This document shows, piece by piece, positions 1 through 7,332 of a stretch of DNA of 7,605 nucleotides. Source of the stretch: Clostridiales bacterium DTU023. GTDB taxonomy: Bacteria; Bacillota; Clostridia; Saccharofermentanales; DTU023. Under the pieces are notes generated by a model. The model did not search any database. It saw only the letters and a program-made list of their open reading frames with translations, and was not told the DNA's origin. The position numbers were made by a program, and so were the translations under genes. Numbering within the stretch: the stretch's first letter is position 1; each line of letters opens with the position of its first letter. The stretch lies in contig LFTF01000054.1 in NCBI GenBank assembly GCA_001512945.1, forward strand, positions 39,887 to 47,491, written 5' to 3'.

Positions 1-1407
1 AACTTTCTCTGTTCCCGCTCCGAGTCGGCGTCTCGGCATCAGATCAATCGCCTGAGCCGCACACATCAGTTCAATGGCGATCACACGGCTCGTGTTTTCC
101 GAGACCATGCGGGCTTTTCTTGCAGCAATGGCCCCCATACTGACGTGGTCTTCTTTGTTCGCCGATGAAGGAATCGAATCAACACTTGCCGGGTGTGCCA
201 GTATTTTATTTTCCGACACAAGCGCGGCTGCCACATATTGCGAAATCATAAAGCCAGACTGAACACCACTATCGTGGCACAAAAAGGCCGGAAGCCCACA
301 AGATAACTGCGGATTGACCATACGTTCTGTCCGTCTTTCACTTATGTTCGCGAGTTCAGCGACTGCGATGGCAAGAAAGTCAAGCGATAAAGCGAGTGGT
401 TGACCGTGAAAATTGCCACCAGAAATGACCTCTCCTGTCTCGACAAATACAATTGGATTGTCTGTGACTGCATTGAGCTCTCGTGTGAGAATGGAACGCA
501 CAAATGCCAGCGCATCATCTGATGCTCCGTGCACTTGCGGTACGCAACGCAGCGAGTAAGCATCCTGGACATCTTCTTGTCTCGAGTCAGCATACTCCGA
601 TCCCTCAAGCAAGGCGATCAAGGTTTGAGCAACAGATTTTTGTCCAAGCTGATCTCGAAGTTCGTGAATTCTCGGGTCATAAGCGTCGCGGAACCCACGA
701 AGAGCTTCAAAAGTCAGCGCAGCGGATGCATTGGCAGCTTTCAAGCAATTTTCCGCCTCAAGGCAGGCCAGAGTGCCAACCCCAAGCATGACCGATGTCC
801 CGTTGATAAGCGCAAGTCCGTCTTTGCCTCGCAATCGAACAGGGAAAAGCCCGCACGCTCTCAACGCTTGCTCACCGCTCATCCTTTCGCCGTCGACCAT
901 TGCTTCCCCCTCGCCCAGCAGAACGAGTGACATATGAGCAAGGTTGGCAAGATCGCCTGACGCTCCAAGCGAACCTTGTTCGGGAATCACAGGCGTAATG
1001 TCATAATTTATTAACTCTGCCAGGAGACATGCCACTTCTGGGTTAATACCGGAATATCCCACACAAAGAGCGTTCAATCGCAGTAGCATGATTGCCCGTA
1101 CGGTGTCTTTCGAGAATGCCCTGCCAACGCCTGACGCGTGACTGCGAATCAAATTGAGCTGTAATTCAACATTCTGGCCTTCGGAAATAAAGATCCGACT
1201 TAACTCCCCGAAGCCCGTAGAGATCCCGTAAGTGGGTTTCCCACTTTTCGCGATTTTTTCCACGAGCGCGAACGATTCTGCCATACGCGCGAGCGCCGAA
1301 TCTGCAATATTTACAGGCGATAATCCGTTGGCGACGTCAAAGACATCCTCTAGCGTAAGATCACTCCCCGTCAATTCCAGCGTGTGTCTGAATTCATTTT
1401 GTTTCAT
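1..1407 (-). CDS. hutH: Histidine ammonia-lyase (histidase), C-terminus cut by window edge
   Basis: Catalyses non-oxidative deamination of L-histidine to trans-urocanate and ammonia, the first step of histidine degradation, in the cytoplasm. The frame is open from the ATG at 1407 to base 1, giving 469 residues; the family is about 505-510, so roughly 40 C-terminal residues lie outside the window. The signature GSLGASGDLA (145-154) carries the Ala-Ser-Gly triad (149-151) that cyclises to the MIO electrophile. Other active-site family motifs are YGISTGFG (Tyr60), SHASGVG (His90), INGT (Asn202), AYSLRCVPQ (Tyr284, Arg287), GGNFHGQP (Phe333) and NKEDHVSM (Glu419). The YSLRC and GNFHGQP forms fit bacterial histidases of the Bacillus type rather than tyrosine or phenylalanine ammonia-lyases. 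It follows recN by 48 nt on the same strand, and no other hut gene is visible in the window. An in-frame TAA upstream leaves this ATG as the only sensible start, although its Shine-Dalgarno is poorly placed. Substrate assignment as histidine is by family resemblance. Confidence 0.93.
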   Translation of the reverse strand, partial: MKQNEFRHTLELTGSDLTLEDVFDVANGLSPVNIADSALARMAESFALVEKIAKSGKPTYGISTGFGELSRIFISEGQNVELQLNLIRSHASGVGRAFSKDTVRAIMLLRLNALCVGYSGINPEVACLLAELINYDITPVIPEQGSLGASGDLANLAHMSLVLLGEGEAMVDGERMSGEQALRACGLFPVRLRGKDGLALINGTSVMLGVGTLACLEAENCLKAANASAALTFEALRGFRDAYDPRIHELRDQLGQKSVAQTLIALLEGSEYADSRQEDVQDAYSLRCVPQVHGASDDALAFVRSILTRELNAVTDNPIVFVETGEVISGGNFHGQPLALSLDFLAIAVAELANISERRTERMVNPQLSCGLPAFLCHDSGVQSGFMISQYVAAALVSENKILAHPASVDSIPSSANKEDHVSMGAIAARKARMVSENTSRVIAIELMCAAQAIDLMPRRRLGAGTEKV

Positions 1408-1455
1408 GCGGTTACGAGGACTGCAAGACGTCCCCCCTCCTCGGAATTATTCACC
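1408..1455 (-). promoter_or_regulatory. recN–hutH spacer with displaced G-rich ribosome-binding sequence and inverted repeat
   Basis: This 48-nt spacer holds, on the minus strand, a very strong purine run GAGGAGGGGGG (1432-1442). It ends 24 nt before the hutH ATG, much further than the usual 5-10 nt. The hexamer CGAGGA (1438-1443) is perfectly complementary to TCCTCG (1415-1420), so the transcript could form a 6-bp stem with a 17-nt loop that ties up part of the purine run. No better ribosome-binding sequence lies nearer the ATG. The left side begins with TGAATAATT (1445-1453), resembling half of an ARG box. Function is inferred; only the sequence elements are seen. No convincing -35/-10 pair or U-tract terminator is present. 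Confidence 0.35.
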
Positions 1456-3117
1456 TTACTCTAACGGCGATTTCGAATTACGCGAAAGCAGATCTTGCGC
1501 CAGAGCTCGCGATTTAACATCATCGGGACGTCCAGAAAGCAACCGTGCTATTTCTGATATACGTTGTTGTCCCACAATACGTTCCACTGTTGTTCGTGTC
1601 CGCCCGCCCTCAACTTTCTTACCGATAAGAAGCTGACAGTCTGCTGATGCAGCAATTTGTGCACTGTGCGTGACACAAATAACCTGTTTGTGAACAGCGA
1701 TCGATTTTAATTTATCCCCGATCATTGTCGTAGTCTTGCCGCTAATTCCCGTATCAATTTCATCAAATATAAGCGTGGGAACCCCATCAAGAGTAGCGAG
1801 AACCGTTTTGATCGCCAGAAGCACGCGCGACGCTTCGCCGCCTGAAATAATTGAAACAAGCGGCATAGCAGGCTCACCGGGATTGGGAGCAATACTGAAA
1901 CGAATGTGTTGAGGATCGATAGGAATATGACTGTCCGCGATTTCGCGCATGTCTACATCAACCGCGAAATACGCATTTTTCATGTCAAGATCTGACAGTT
2001 CATCGTTGATCGCTTGGGATAGGCGGTCTGCCACCTCACGCCTAACCTCATAAAGACGGCCTGACTGCTCTTTAAGATCTTTTAATAACCGTTCTTTTTC
2101 TTGTGTTAAACGCGCGAGCTCGCCTTCTGTCTGATCGAGTCGATCCAACTCCGCAGCCGCCTTGTCACCGTATGCGATAACATCTTCAAGGTTTGCGCCA
2201 TATTTATCCTGCAACCGACGCAGAAATACAAGCCTTTCATTGGCCCGTTGCAGCTCATCGGGACTGTCATCAAGTCGCTCCACAACACGCACGAGATCGT
2301 AGCCAAGTTCTGTGAGATCAGTCTTTATGACCTGTGTCCGATCGCATAGTTCCTGGATACGCGAACTGTAGCGGCTGGCAGTTGTCAGTTCTGACAATGC
2401 GCGCCCTAGGTGACCTGATGCTGAATCGCTTTCATCTCCCGCCAGTTCATCTATCGCTCGCCCGAGATGATTAGATATCTCACGAACAGCTGAGAGTTTC
2501 TTGATTTGTTTCAAAAGCGCTTGATCTTCTCCGGCAGACAAAGCTGCTTTTTGAATTTCGTCTGCCTGGAATACTAATATGTTTCGGCGTCTGGCACGTG
2601 TTTCAGGGTCTTGGAAAAGCTCGCCTAGACGCGCTTCGATCTCGTTAAATTGATCACGTGAAGAGCTCCAGCCTTCCAAGACGGTAGCTATCTTTGTTGC
2701 TCCATAAGCATCAAGAAGGCTTTGGTGAACCGATTCGCGAAATATCGTTTGCTGATCATTCTGGCTATGAATCGCGAGTAAAAGCTCCATGCGTTCGCGT
2801 AACTCTCCAACAGTCGACAATTGACCGTTTATTTTCGCATAGCTCCGCCCCGTCTCTCTGAGACAGCGGGCAATCAGCAACTCATCGCCTGATTCCTCAT
2901 CGGCACAACAGTCGAGCAGAATCGAAACGTCGGCCTCTTCAGCTCCTGAGCGCAACATCGTGCGATCACTCCTGCCGCCTGAGGCGAACTCGAGCGCATC
3001 GACTAAGATCGATTTACCGGCCCCCGTCTCTCCTGTCAAAACGGTGAGACCAGGACCAAGGTCAAGCTCCGCATGTTCCACCAGCGCGAAATTGTCAATC
3101 TCAACGCGATGAATCAT
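1456..3117 (-). CDS. recN: DNA repair protein RecN (SMC-like ATPase)
   Basis: RecN is an SMC-related ATPase that acts early at double-strand breaks during recombinational repair. The 553 residues match the usual family length. The Walker A motif GETGAGKS is at 29-36. The ABC signature ISGGEASR is at about 424-431, followed by Walker B TLIFDEID at about 448-455 and a switch-histidine region VTHSAQIAASAD at about 482-493. The middle (about 150-375) is rich in charged residues and Leu/Glu/Arg heptad-like stretches, as expected for the two coiled-coil arms; no zinc hook is seen. The usual N-terminal HGQHEHQ-like segment reads HSQNDQQ (117-123). The ATG follows the argR stop after one nucleotide and has only a weak ribosome-binding sequence (GAAG), so it is probably translated by coupling to argR. 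It is the typical last gene of this housekeeping cluster. Confidence 0.97.
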   Translation of the reverse strand: MIHRVEIDNFALVEHAELDLGPGLTVLTGETGAGKSILVDALEFASGGRSDRTMLRSGAEEADVSILLDCCADEESGDELLIARCLRETGRSYAKINGQLSTVGELRERMELLLAIHSQNDQQTIFRESVHQSLLDAYGATKIATVLEGWSSSRDQFNEIEARLGELFQDPETRARRRNILVFQADEIQKAALSAGEDQALLKQIKKLSAVREISNHLGRAIDELAGDESDSASGHLGRALSELTTASRYSSRIQELCDRTQVIKTDLTELGYDLVRVVERLDDSPDELQRANERLVFLRRLQDKYGANLEDVIAYGDKAAAELDRLDQTEGELARLTQEKERLLKDLKEQSGRLYEVRREVADRLSQAINDELSDLDMKNAYFAVDVDMREIADSHIPIDPQHIRFSIAPNPGEPAMPLVSIISGGEASRVLLAIKTVLATLDGVPTLIFDEIDTGISGKTTTMIGDKLKSIAVHKQVICVTHSAQIAASADCQLLIGKKVEGGRTRTTVERIVGQQRISEIARLLSGRPDDVKSRALAQDLLSRNSKSPLE

Positions 3118-3118
3118 A

Positions 3119-3619
3119 TTAGTCTTCGAAATTTCCGATTATTGATTGGGAGTCACCCACCTTGATCAAGGCGTTAAGTTTTTGCCGAAGACGTTCGGCT
3201 TCCTCCTGGTCGTGCGTTGCGACAAAAATGGTGTCATCACCCGCCAATGTCCCAATGATCTCGTCGAGATACATTGAATCAAGCGCAGATGCCGCGCCCT
3301 GAGCCATACCAGGCAGTGTTTTGAGAATTACGAAGGCGTCCGAGCAACTGATCAAAGTAACAGCTTCTGCGAAAACACGTTTCATGCGACCTGCTGCAAC
3401 TTCGCCACTATGCGTCAGCGCAACATACTTTTGGGTGCCTTCGCCTGTCATCACCTTAACGATCCCCAGTTCCTTGATGTCACGCGACACAGTCGCCTGA
3501 GTAACATCAAGTCCTATCATTTTGAGTGCATCCACGAGACCTGATTGCGTCTCAATATTGCGTTCTCCGACAATCTGAAGGATACGCGCCTGTCGTTGCC
3601 TTTTAGGTGCTTTTTTCAT
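3119..3619 (-). CDS. argR: Arginine repressor ArgR/AhrC
   Basis: Arginine-sensing hexameric transcription factor that represses arginine biosynthesis and, in Bacillota, can activate arginine catabolism. Starting at the ATG at 3619 the protein has 166 residues, slightly longer than the usual 150-156. The N-terminal winged-helix domain (about 6-75) contains the recognition segment TQATVSRDIKELG (40-52). The C-terminal oligomerisation and arginine-binding domain shows TLPGMAQGAASALD (101-114) and GTLAGDDT (123-130), whose Asp pair contacts arginine in the family. The frame is open 20 codons further upstream, but that stretch lies inside nadK and does not resemble ArgR. The chosen ATG overlaps the nadK stop as ATGA and has AAAGGGGA 8 nt upstream. 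No arginine gene is in the window, so its target operons lie elsewhere. Confidence 0.97.
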   Translation of the reverse strand: MKKAPKRQRQARILQIVGERNIETQSGLVDALKMIGLDVTQATVSRDIKELGIVKVMTGEGTQKYVALTHSGEVAAGRMKRVFAEAVTLISCSDAFVILKTLPGMAQGAASALDSMYLDEIIGTLAGDDTIFVATHDQEEAERLRQKLNALIKVGDSQSIIGNFED

Positions 3620-4470
3620 CGAAATAGTCCCCTTTGCTGAATTTTGGTAGAAACAGACTTGAAGAAAGCCTCTTCCCACAGCCTTATATATTTAACTTTT
3701 CTGTTTGATGAATTTACAGTAACCCGTTGTCCCGTAGACATCTGATATCCCCCCCTGCCGTCGATCGTCAGATAGGCATCTTCCTGATTTGAGATCAACC
3801 GTAAGGTGATATCTGAATCTGAACAAGTTACATAGGAACGGTTTTGCAATGTGTGAGGGCAAATTGGGGTAATAAGAATAACATCTGAAACAGGATGTAT
3901 AACAGGGCCCCCAGCTGATAAAGAATAGGCTGTTGATCCGGTTGCTGTAGATACAATCACACCGTCACCCGGAATATTCTCGACACGTTCACCATCAATT
4001 TCAAGTGCGACCGTGATCGATTTCGCTCGATTGCCCCTCGCCAGAACGACATCATTGAGCGCTTCGTCATCGAGTGTGCGGTGGCCTCCAGTATCATAGC
4101 AAGATGCCGCAAGCAAAGAACGATTCTCAATCCTGTAGTCACCTTCAATTAGCAACTTTACGGCCGATTCCATTCGATCAGGATCAATTTCCTGCAAAAA
4201 ACCCACGCTACCGAGATTGATACCTGTTTTTGGAAGATCTTTGGCGCTTTCAAGGTGGGCTGCTGTCAGGAATGTCCCATCCCCTCCAAGGCAGATCATA
4301 AGATCACACGTTCCGTAGGACGCGCGAACCAAATTGTCATCAATCAGATCTGGAGCGAACTCATCTTCAATAACAGCCGTTGCCCCTGATTTTGATATGC
4401 ATGAAATCAGACGGCGAGTAACACCGAATCCTGGATCTCTGTCTCGGTTGGGATAAAGCGCAATACGCAC
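3616..4470 (-). CDS. nadK: NAD kinase (ATP/polyphosphate-dependent NAD+ kinase)
   Basis: Phosphorylates NAD+ to NADP+, the only de novo route to NADP. From the GTG at 4470 the protein has 284 residues, the normal size. The catalytic GGDGT motif is at about 62-66, followed by the INLGSVGFL segment (about 84-92). The substrate-binding ALNDVV stretch is at about 137-142 (more often ALNEVV). The long glycine-rich GDGVIVSTATGSTAY motif is at about 168-182, followed by a PICPHTL segment. The frame is open up to a TTG at 4521 that overlaps the dxs end, but the preferred GTG gives a product beginning MRIALYPN, as in homologues, and has GGAAGG 8 nt upstream. It ends in a 4-nt overlap with argR, implying translational coupling. 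The nadK-argR-recN order is common in Bacillota. NADP supply also links it to the isoprenoid genes upstream, though that is contextual only. Confidence 0.95.
   Translation of the reverse strand: MRIALYPNRDRDPGFGVTRRLISCISKSGATAVIEDEFAPDLIDDNLVRASYGTCDLMICLGGDGTFLTAAHLESAKDLPKTGINLGSVGFLQEIDPDRMESAVKLLIEGDYRIENRSLLAASCYDTGGHRTLDDEALNDVVLARGNRAKSITVALEIDGERVENIPGDGVIVSTATGSTAYSLSAGGPVIHPVSDVILITPICPHTLQNRSYVTCSDSDITLRLISNQEDAYLTIDGRGGYQMSTGQRVTVNSSNRKVKYIRLWEEAFFKSVSTKIQQRGLFR
3628..3635 (-). promoter_or_regulatory. Ribosome-binding site of argR
   Basis: AAAGGGGA on the minus strand, 8 nt before the ATG at 3619 and inside the end of nadK. It decides the argR start in favour of this ATG over the longer upstream frame, and it fits the ATGA overlap with the nadK stop. 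Confidence 0.75.
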
Positions 4471-4478
4471 GTTGGACA

Positions 4479-4484
4479 CCTTCC
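4479..4484 (-). promoter_or_regulatory. Ribosome-binding site deciding the nadK GTG start
   Basis: GGAAGG on the minus strand lies 8 nt before the GTG at 4470, inside the 40-nt dxs–nadK gap. It partly overlaps a small inverted repeat, TTGGA (4482-4486) with TCCAA (4472-4476), loop 5 nt. A 5-bp stem is too weak to claim as a regulator, but it sits exactly over the initiation region. Confidence 0.6.
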
Positions 4485-4510
4485 AAACCAATCTCTGCTC
4501 TAGGCAGTGG

Positions 4511-6421
4511 CTATTCAACAACTCCCATCAGGCGGAGCATTTGTTCCTCAAGCCCTGGTGCATCAAGTGCTTCGTCTGCCTTGAGTTCGGCACGGGACGC
4601 CTGATCTGCTGTCGGTTTTGTAACGCCGGCAAAGTCAACTATGATTCCTGGATATCTCTTCTGAGCTTCTGAGACAACAATGGAGCCGAAACCACCTTGT
4701 TCGACGCCATCTTCAATCACAAACAACTTCCCAGTCCTTTGTATAGATATTAGCATATTTTCATAATCAAACGGCAATGCGACTATACATGAAAACAGAT
4801 CAACTGACCGCCCCGGGAACCGTGCGATAAGGTGGTCTACTGCACGCGTCGCGTCTTCAAGCATGGCTCCGAGCACGATAACAGTGAGATCGTCTCCTTT
4901 TTGCACGGGTCTTAGCGCTGCTATATCGGCAAGTGAAGAACGGTTTAGATCAAATCCAGTATCAAATAGATCCTGTTCGGCCGCAATATCGTGAGGATAA
5001 CGAATTAAAACCGGGCCATCGTGTCTTCGCGCAAAATGCAACAGTGCGCGCAAATCCGACGCAGTGGCCGGTGCCGTCACCGTCAAATTAGGCAAAGACA
5101 ACGCGATGGCAAGGTCATAGACGCCTTGATGCGTGTCGCCGTCACCCCCTACAAGCCCTGCCCGGTCGACCGCAAACACGACAGGGAGGTTTTGTAAGCA
5201 GACATCATGGAGCATCTGGTCTACCGCGCGTTGGAGGAAGGTGCTGTACATTGTGACAACGGGGCGAAGCCCGCCCACTGCCATCCCCGCTGCCATTGTT
5301 ACTGCATGCTGTTCTGCGATACCGACATCCATAAAACGATTCGGGAAACAACTTCGAAAAGGAATAAGCCCTGTCCCCTGAGCCATCGCCGCAGTTATTG
5401 CGACAATATTAGGATCAAGCTCAGCTAATTCGATTATCGTTTCCCCTAAAATGGAGGAAAATGTCTTTCCGCTACCGGGCGCTGCAGATCGCCCGTTCGC
5501 TGTGTCAAACGGTGAAACTCCGTGGTAGAATTCGGGCTCGTCCTCCGCGTACGGATACCCTTTCCCTTTCACTGTGATGACATGAAAAAGGACCGGTCCT
5601 CTCACCATGCGAAGTGCCTTTAAATGGCGTTCAAGGTCTTCAAGATTGTGGCCATCAACAGGGCCGTAGTAACGGAAACCGAGTTGTTCAAATATCGCGC
5701 CACCTTCACGACGCCATAAACGCCAACGACGTTTCAATCTCGCCAACAAGCGTATCGACGGATCTCCGACAAGCGGAACCCTCTCAAGTCTTTGTTCCCA
5801 GATCGTTTTCAACTTGATATAACGTTGGCTCGTCCTCAGCTGTTCAAGGTGGCGCGCCACCCCACCTACCGCATGATCGATGCACATCTGGTTATCGTTA
5901 AGGATGACAAGCAAGTTATCCCCTGCTTGTCCGGCATCCGACAAGGCCTCAAATGCCATGCCGCCACCGAGGGCACCGTCCCCGATCAAAGCGATCGTTT
6001 TGCTCTGGTCACCCTTCATCGATTTGGCACGTGCTAACCCAACCGCTGCCGAGATGGACGTGCTGCTGTGTCCCGTATTAAAAACGTCATACGCGCTTTC
6101 CGTTGTCTTGGGAAAACCTGACAATCCTCCCTTTTGACGCAGTGTGGGGAATTCTGTAAAACGGTCTGTGAGAATCTTCCAGGCATAACATTGATGACCC
6201 ACATCAAAAATAACAGAATCGCGGGGCACATCATTTGTGGCAAGCAACGCAATTGTCAACTCAATGACACCCAGATTGGGAGCTAAATGACCGCCGTTCG
6301 CCGCGACTGTCTGAATGATGAACGCACGAAGTTCTTCCGCCAACTTTCTCTTCTCTTCGTATGAGAGAAAGCGTATAGAGGCGGAACCATTCAAAGAAGT
6401 GAGCAGAGGATAGTCTGTCAA
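4511..6421 (-). CDS. dxs: 1-deoxy-D-xylulose-5-phosphate synthase
   Basis: Thiamine-diphosphate enzyme condensing pyruvate with D-glyceraldehyde 3-phosphate to give DXP, the first committed step of the MEP isoprenoid pathway and a source for thiamine and pyridoxal. The 636 residues are of normal length. Seen motifs: GGHLAPNLGVIELT (43-56), DVGHQCY (73-79), the diphosphate-binding GDGALGGG (147-154) ending at NDN (175-177), YYGPVDGH (251-258), KGKGYPYAE (285-293), the catalytic glutamate in IAEQHA (Glu370), Tyr392, Arg420, Asp427 and His431. Two departures stand out: the usual YPRG substrate-binding motif reads YPHD (475-478), and the usual C-terminal GIPDxFxxHG segment reads GVTKPTADQA (599-608). 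The TTG start lies 2 nt after the ispA stop, with AAAGGA 10 nt upstream inside ispA. Identity is secure; whether the altered residues affect activity is not known. Confidence 0.97.
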   Translation of the reverse strand: MTDYPLLTSLNGSASIRFLSYEEKRKLAEELRAFIIQTVAANGGHLAPNLGVIELTIALLATNDVPRDSVIFDVGHQCYAWKILTDRFTEFPTLRQKGGLSGFPKTTESAYDVFNTGHSSTSISAAVGLARAKSMKGDQSKTIALIGDGALGGGMAFEALSDAGQAGDNLLVILNDNQMCIDHAVGGVARHLEQLRTSQRYIKLKTIWEQRLERVPLVGDPSIRLLARLKRRWRLWRREGGAIFEQLGFRYYGPVDGHNLEDLERHLKALRMVRGPVLFHVITVKGKGYPYAEDEPEFYHGVSPFDTANGRSAAPGSGKTFSSILGETIIELAELDPNIVAITAAMAQGTGLIPFRSCFPNRFMDVGIAEQHAVTMAAGMAVGGLRPVVTMYSTFLQRAVDQMLHDVCLQNLPVVFAVDRAGLVGGDGDTHQGVYDLAIALSLPNLTVTAPATASDLRALLHFARRHDGPVLIRYPHDIAAEQDLFDTGFDLNRSSLADIAALRPVQKGDDLTVIVLGAMLEDATRAVDHLIARFPGRSVDLFSCIVALPFDYENMLISIQRTGKLFVIEDGVEQGGFGSIVVSEAQKRYPGIIVDFAGVTKPTADQASRAELKADEALDAPGLEEQMLRLMGVVE

Positions 6422-6423
6422 AT

Positions 6424-7332
6424 TTAAAACGTCCTTTCAATCAATCGACGCGTGAACGCAAAAAGTGGTTCTGTGCGATATCCTTTGCGATCGAGCGCTT
6501 CGATTGCAGAGAATGCCAGACGCACTTCATCATCGTGGGCCGCGGAAGCTTCTTCAAGACCGGCGACTGTCACATACGTTTTCTTGCCGGCTTTCGCATC
6601 TTTATGAGGTGTCTTGCCTAGTTCATCGCGGATCGACATACAATCGAGGATATCATCCTTGATTTGAAAAGCAAGTCCAATGGCATTACCAGCCGCTGAA
6701 AGCAACTCTAATGCATCGGAAGGTGCTTGCGCAAGATAGCCACCCATCATCAGGGCAGCCTGTATGAGGCGTGCAGTCTTCAATTCTGCCATGGTCCGAA
6801 CGTCAGCAAGACAGACACTTTCGATGTCCGCGCTCTCCAGGGCAAGATCTAGATCCTGCCCCAGGATCATTCCTTCTCCACCCCCAGCGGCGCCAAGCTC
6901 ACAAACAGCTTTGAGGGCACCAGGAAAAGGATTGTTTGCGTAAGCCCGGAGCATTGTTTCAAACGCGCGATTGACAAGTAAATCACCGGCAAGAATCGCG
7001 GTTGCTTGACCATAGACAATGTGACACGATGGGCGACCACGGCGGAAATCATCGTCATCCATGGAAGGCAGGTCGTCGTGAATCAGCGAATAGGTGTGGA
7101 TCATTTCAAGCGAAGCAGCGAAAGGAAGCACCACCTCAGGCAGACAATCACCAAAAATATGGCAGGACCGCAGCATGAGCTCGGGACGAACACGTTTACC
7201 TCCCGCAAATACACTGTACCGCGCTGCCTGCCACACAGCGTGACTATCTTTTGGCAAACAAGGCGTCAGCGCGCGTTCCAGTACGCACTCTAGTTCTTGC
7301 ATCATAATTTGATCCGTATCGTGACGGGTCAT
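6424..7332 (-). CDS. ispA: Farnesyl diphosphate synthase (geranyltranstransferase, polyprenyl synthetase family)
   Basis: Joins dimethylallyl/geranyl diphosphate with isopentenyl diphosphate to give farnesyl diphosphate, precursor of undecaprenyl carrier lipid and quinone tails. From the ATG at 7332 the protein has 302 residues, typical for bacterial IspA. Motifs: AGGKRVRP (43-50) binds diphosphate; the first aspartate-rich motif DDLPSMDDDD (86-95), with the two-residue insertion of type II enzymes, is followed by FRRGRPS; GQDLDL (158-163); KTARL (185-189, usually KTGxL); the second aspartate-rich motif FQIKDDILD (222-230). The YSLIH before the first motif matches E. coli-type FPP synthase, so a C15 product is likely, although chain length is inferred. 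The frame continues up to a TTG at 7374, but that codon has GGAG directly abutting it and would overlap xseB. ATG 7332 has AGGAAAGG 12 nt upstream, a little far, so the start is moderately certain. Its stop precedes the dxs start by 2 nt. Confidence 0.95.
   Translation of the reverse strand: MTRHDTDQIMMQELECVLERALTPCLPKDSHAVWQAARYSVFAGGKRVRPELMLRSCHIFGDCLPEVVLPFAASLEMIHTYSLIHDDLPSMDDDDFRRGRPSCHIVYGQATAILAGDLLVNRAFETMLRAYANNPFPGALKAVCELGAAGGGEGMILGQDLDLALESADIESVCLADVRTMAELKTARLIQAALMMGGYLAQAPSDALELLSAAGNAIGLAFQIKDDILDCMSIRDELGKTPHKDAKAGKKTYVTVAGLEEASAAHDDEVRLAFSAIEALDRKGYRTEPLFAFTRRLIERTF
6432..6437 (-). promoter_or_regulatory. Ribosome-binding site for the dxs TTG start
   Basis: AAAGGA on the minus strand within the last codons of ispA, 10 nt before the TTG at 6421. 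It supports a TTG initiation codon, because no ATG or GTG near the N-terminus gives a plausible product. Confidence 0.6.

Noticed and set aside
504..937. Overlapping plus-strand open frames of 68-133 codons
   Set aside because: They lie wholly inside hutH on the other strand, resemble no family I know, and have no ribosome-binding context; they are antisense shadows.
1440..1490. Promoter for hutH using AATAAT as a -10 box
   Set aside because: No acceptable -35 hexamer lies 16-18 nt upstream, and AT-rich hexamers of this kind occur by chance.
1232..1636. Plus-strand open frame of 134 codons spanning the hutH–recN junction
   Set aside because: It is antisense to the start of hutH and the end of recN, with low-complexity Ser/Arg-rich translation and no recognisable motif.
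3620..3679. 20-codon N-terminal extension of argR
   Set aside because: It lies within nadK, does not resemble ArgR N-termini, and the ATG at 3619 has a good ribosome-binding site and an ATGA overlap.
4471..4521. 17-codon N-terminal extension of nadK from a TTG overlapping dxs
   Set aside because: The NadK fold begins at the RIALYPN strand; the GTG at 4470 has GGAAGG at 8 nt, while the TTG lacks a site.
5133..6137. Plus-strand open frames of 67-85 codons inside dxs
   Set aside because: Antisense to strongly conserved dxs codons and without any family resemblance or initiation signals.
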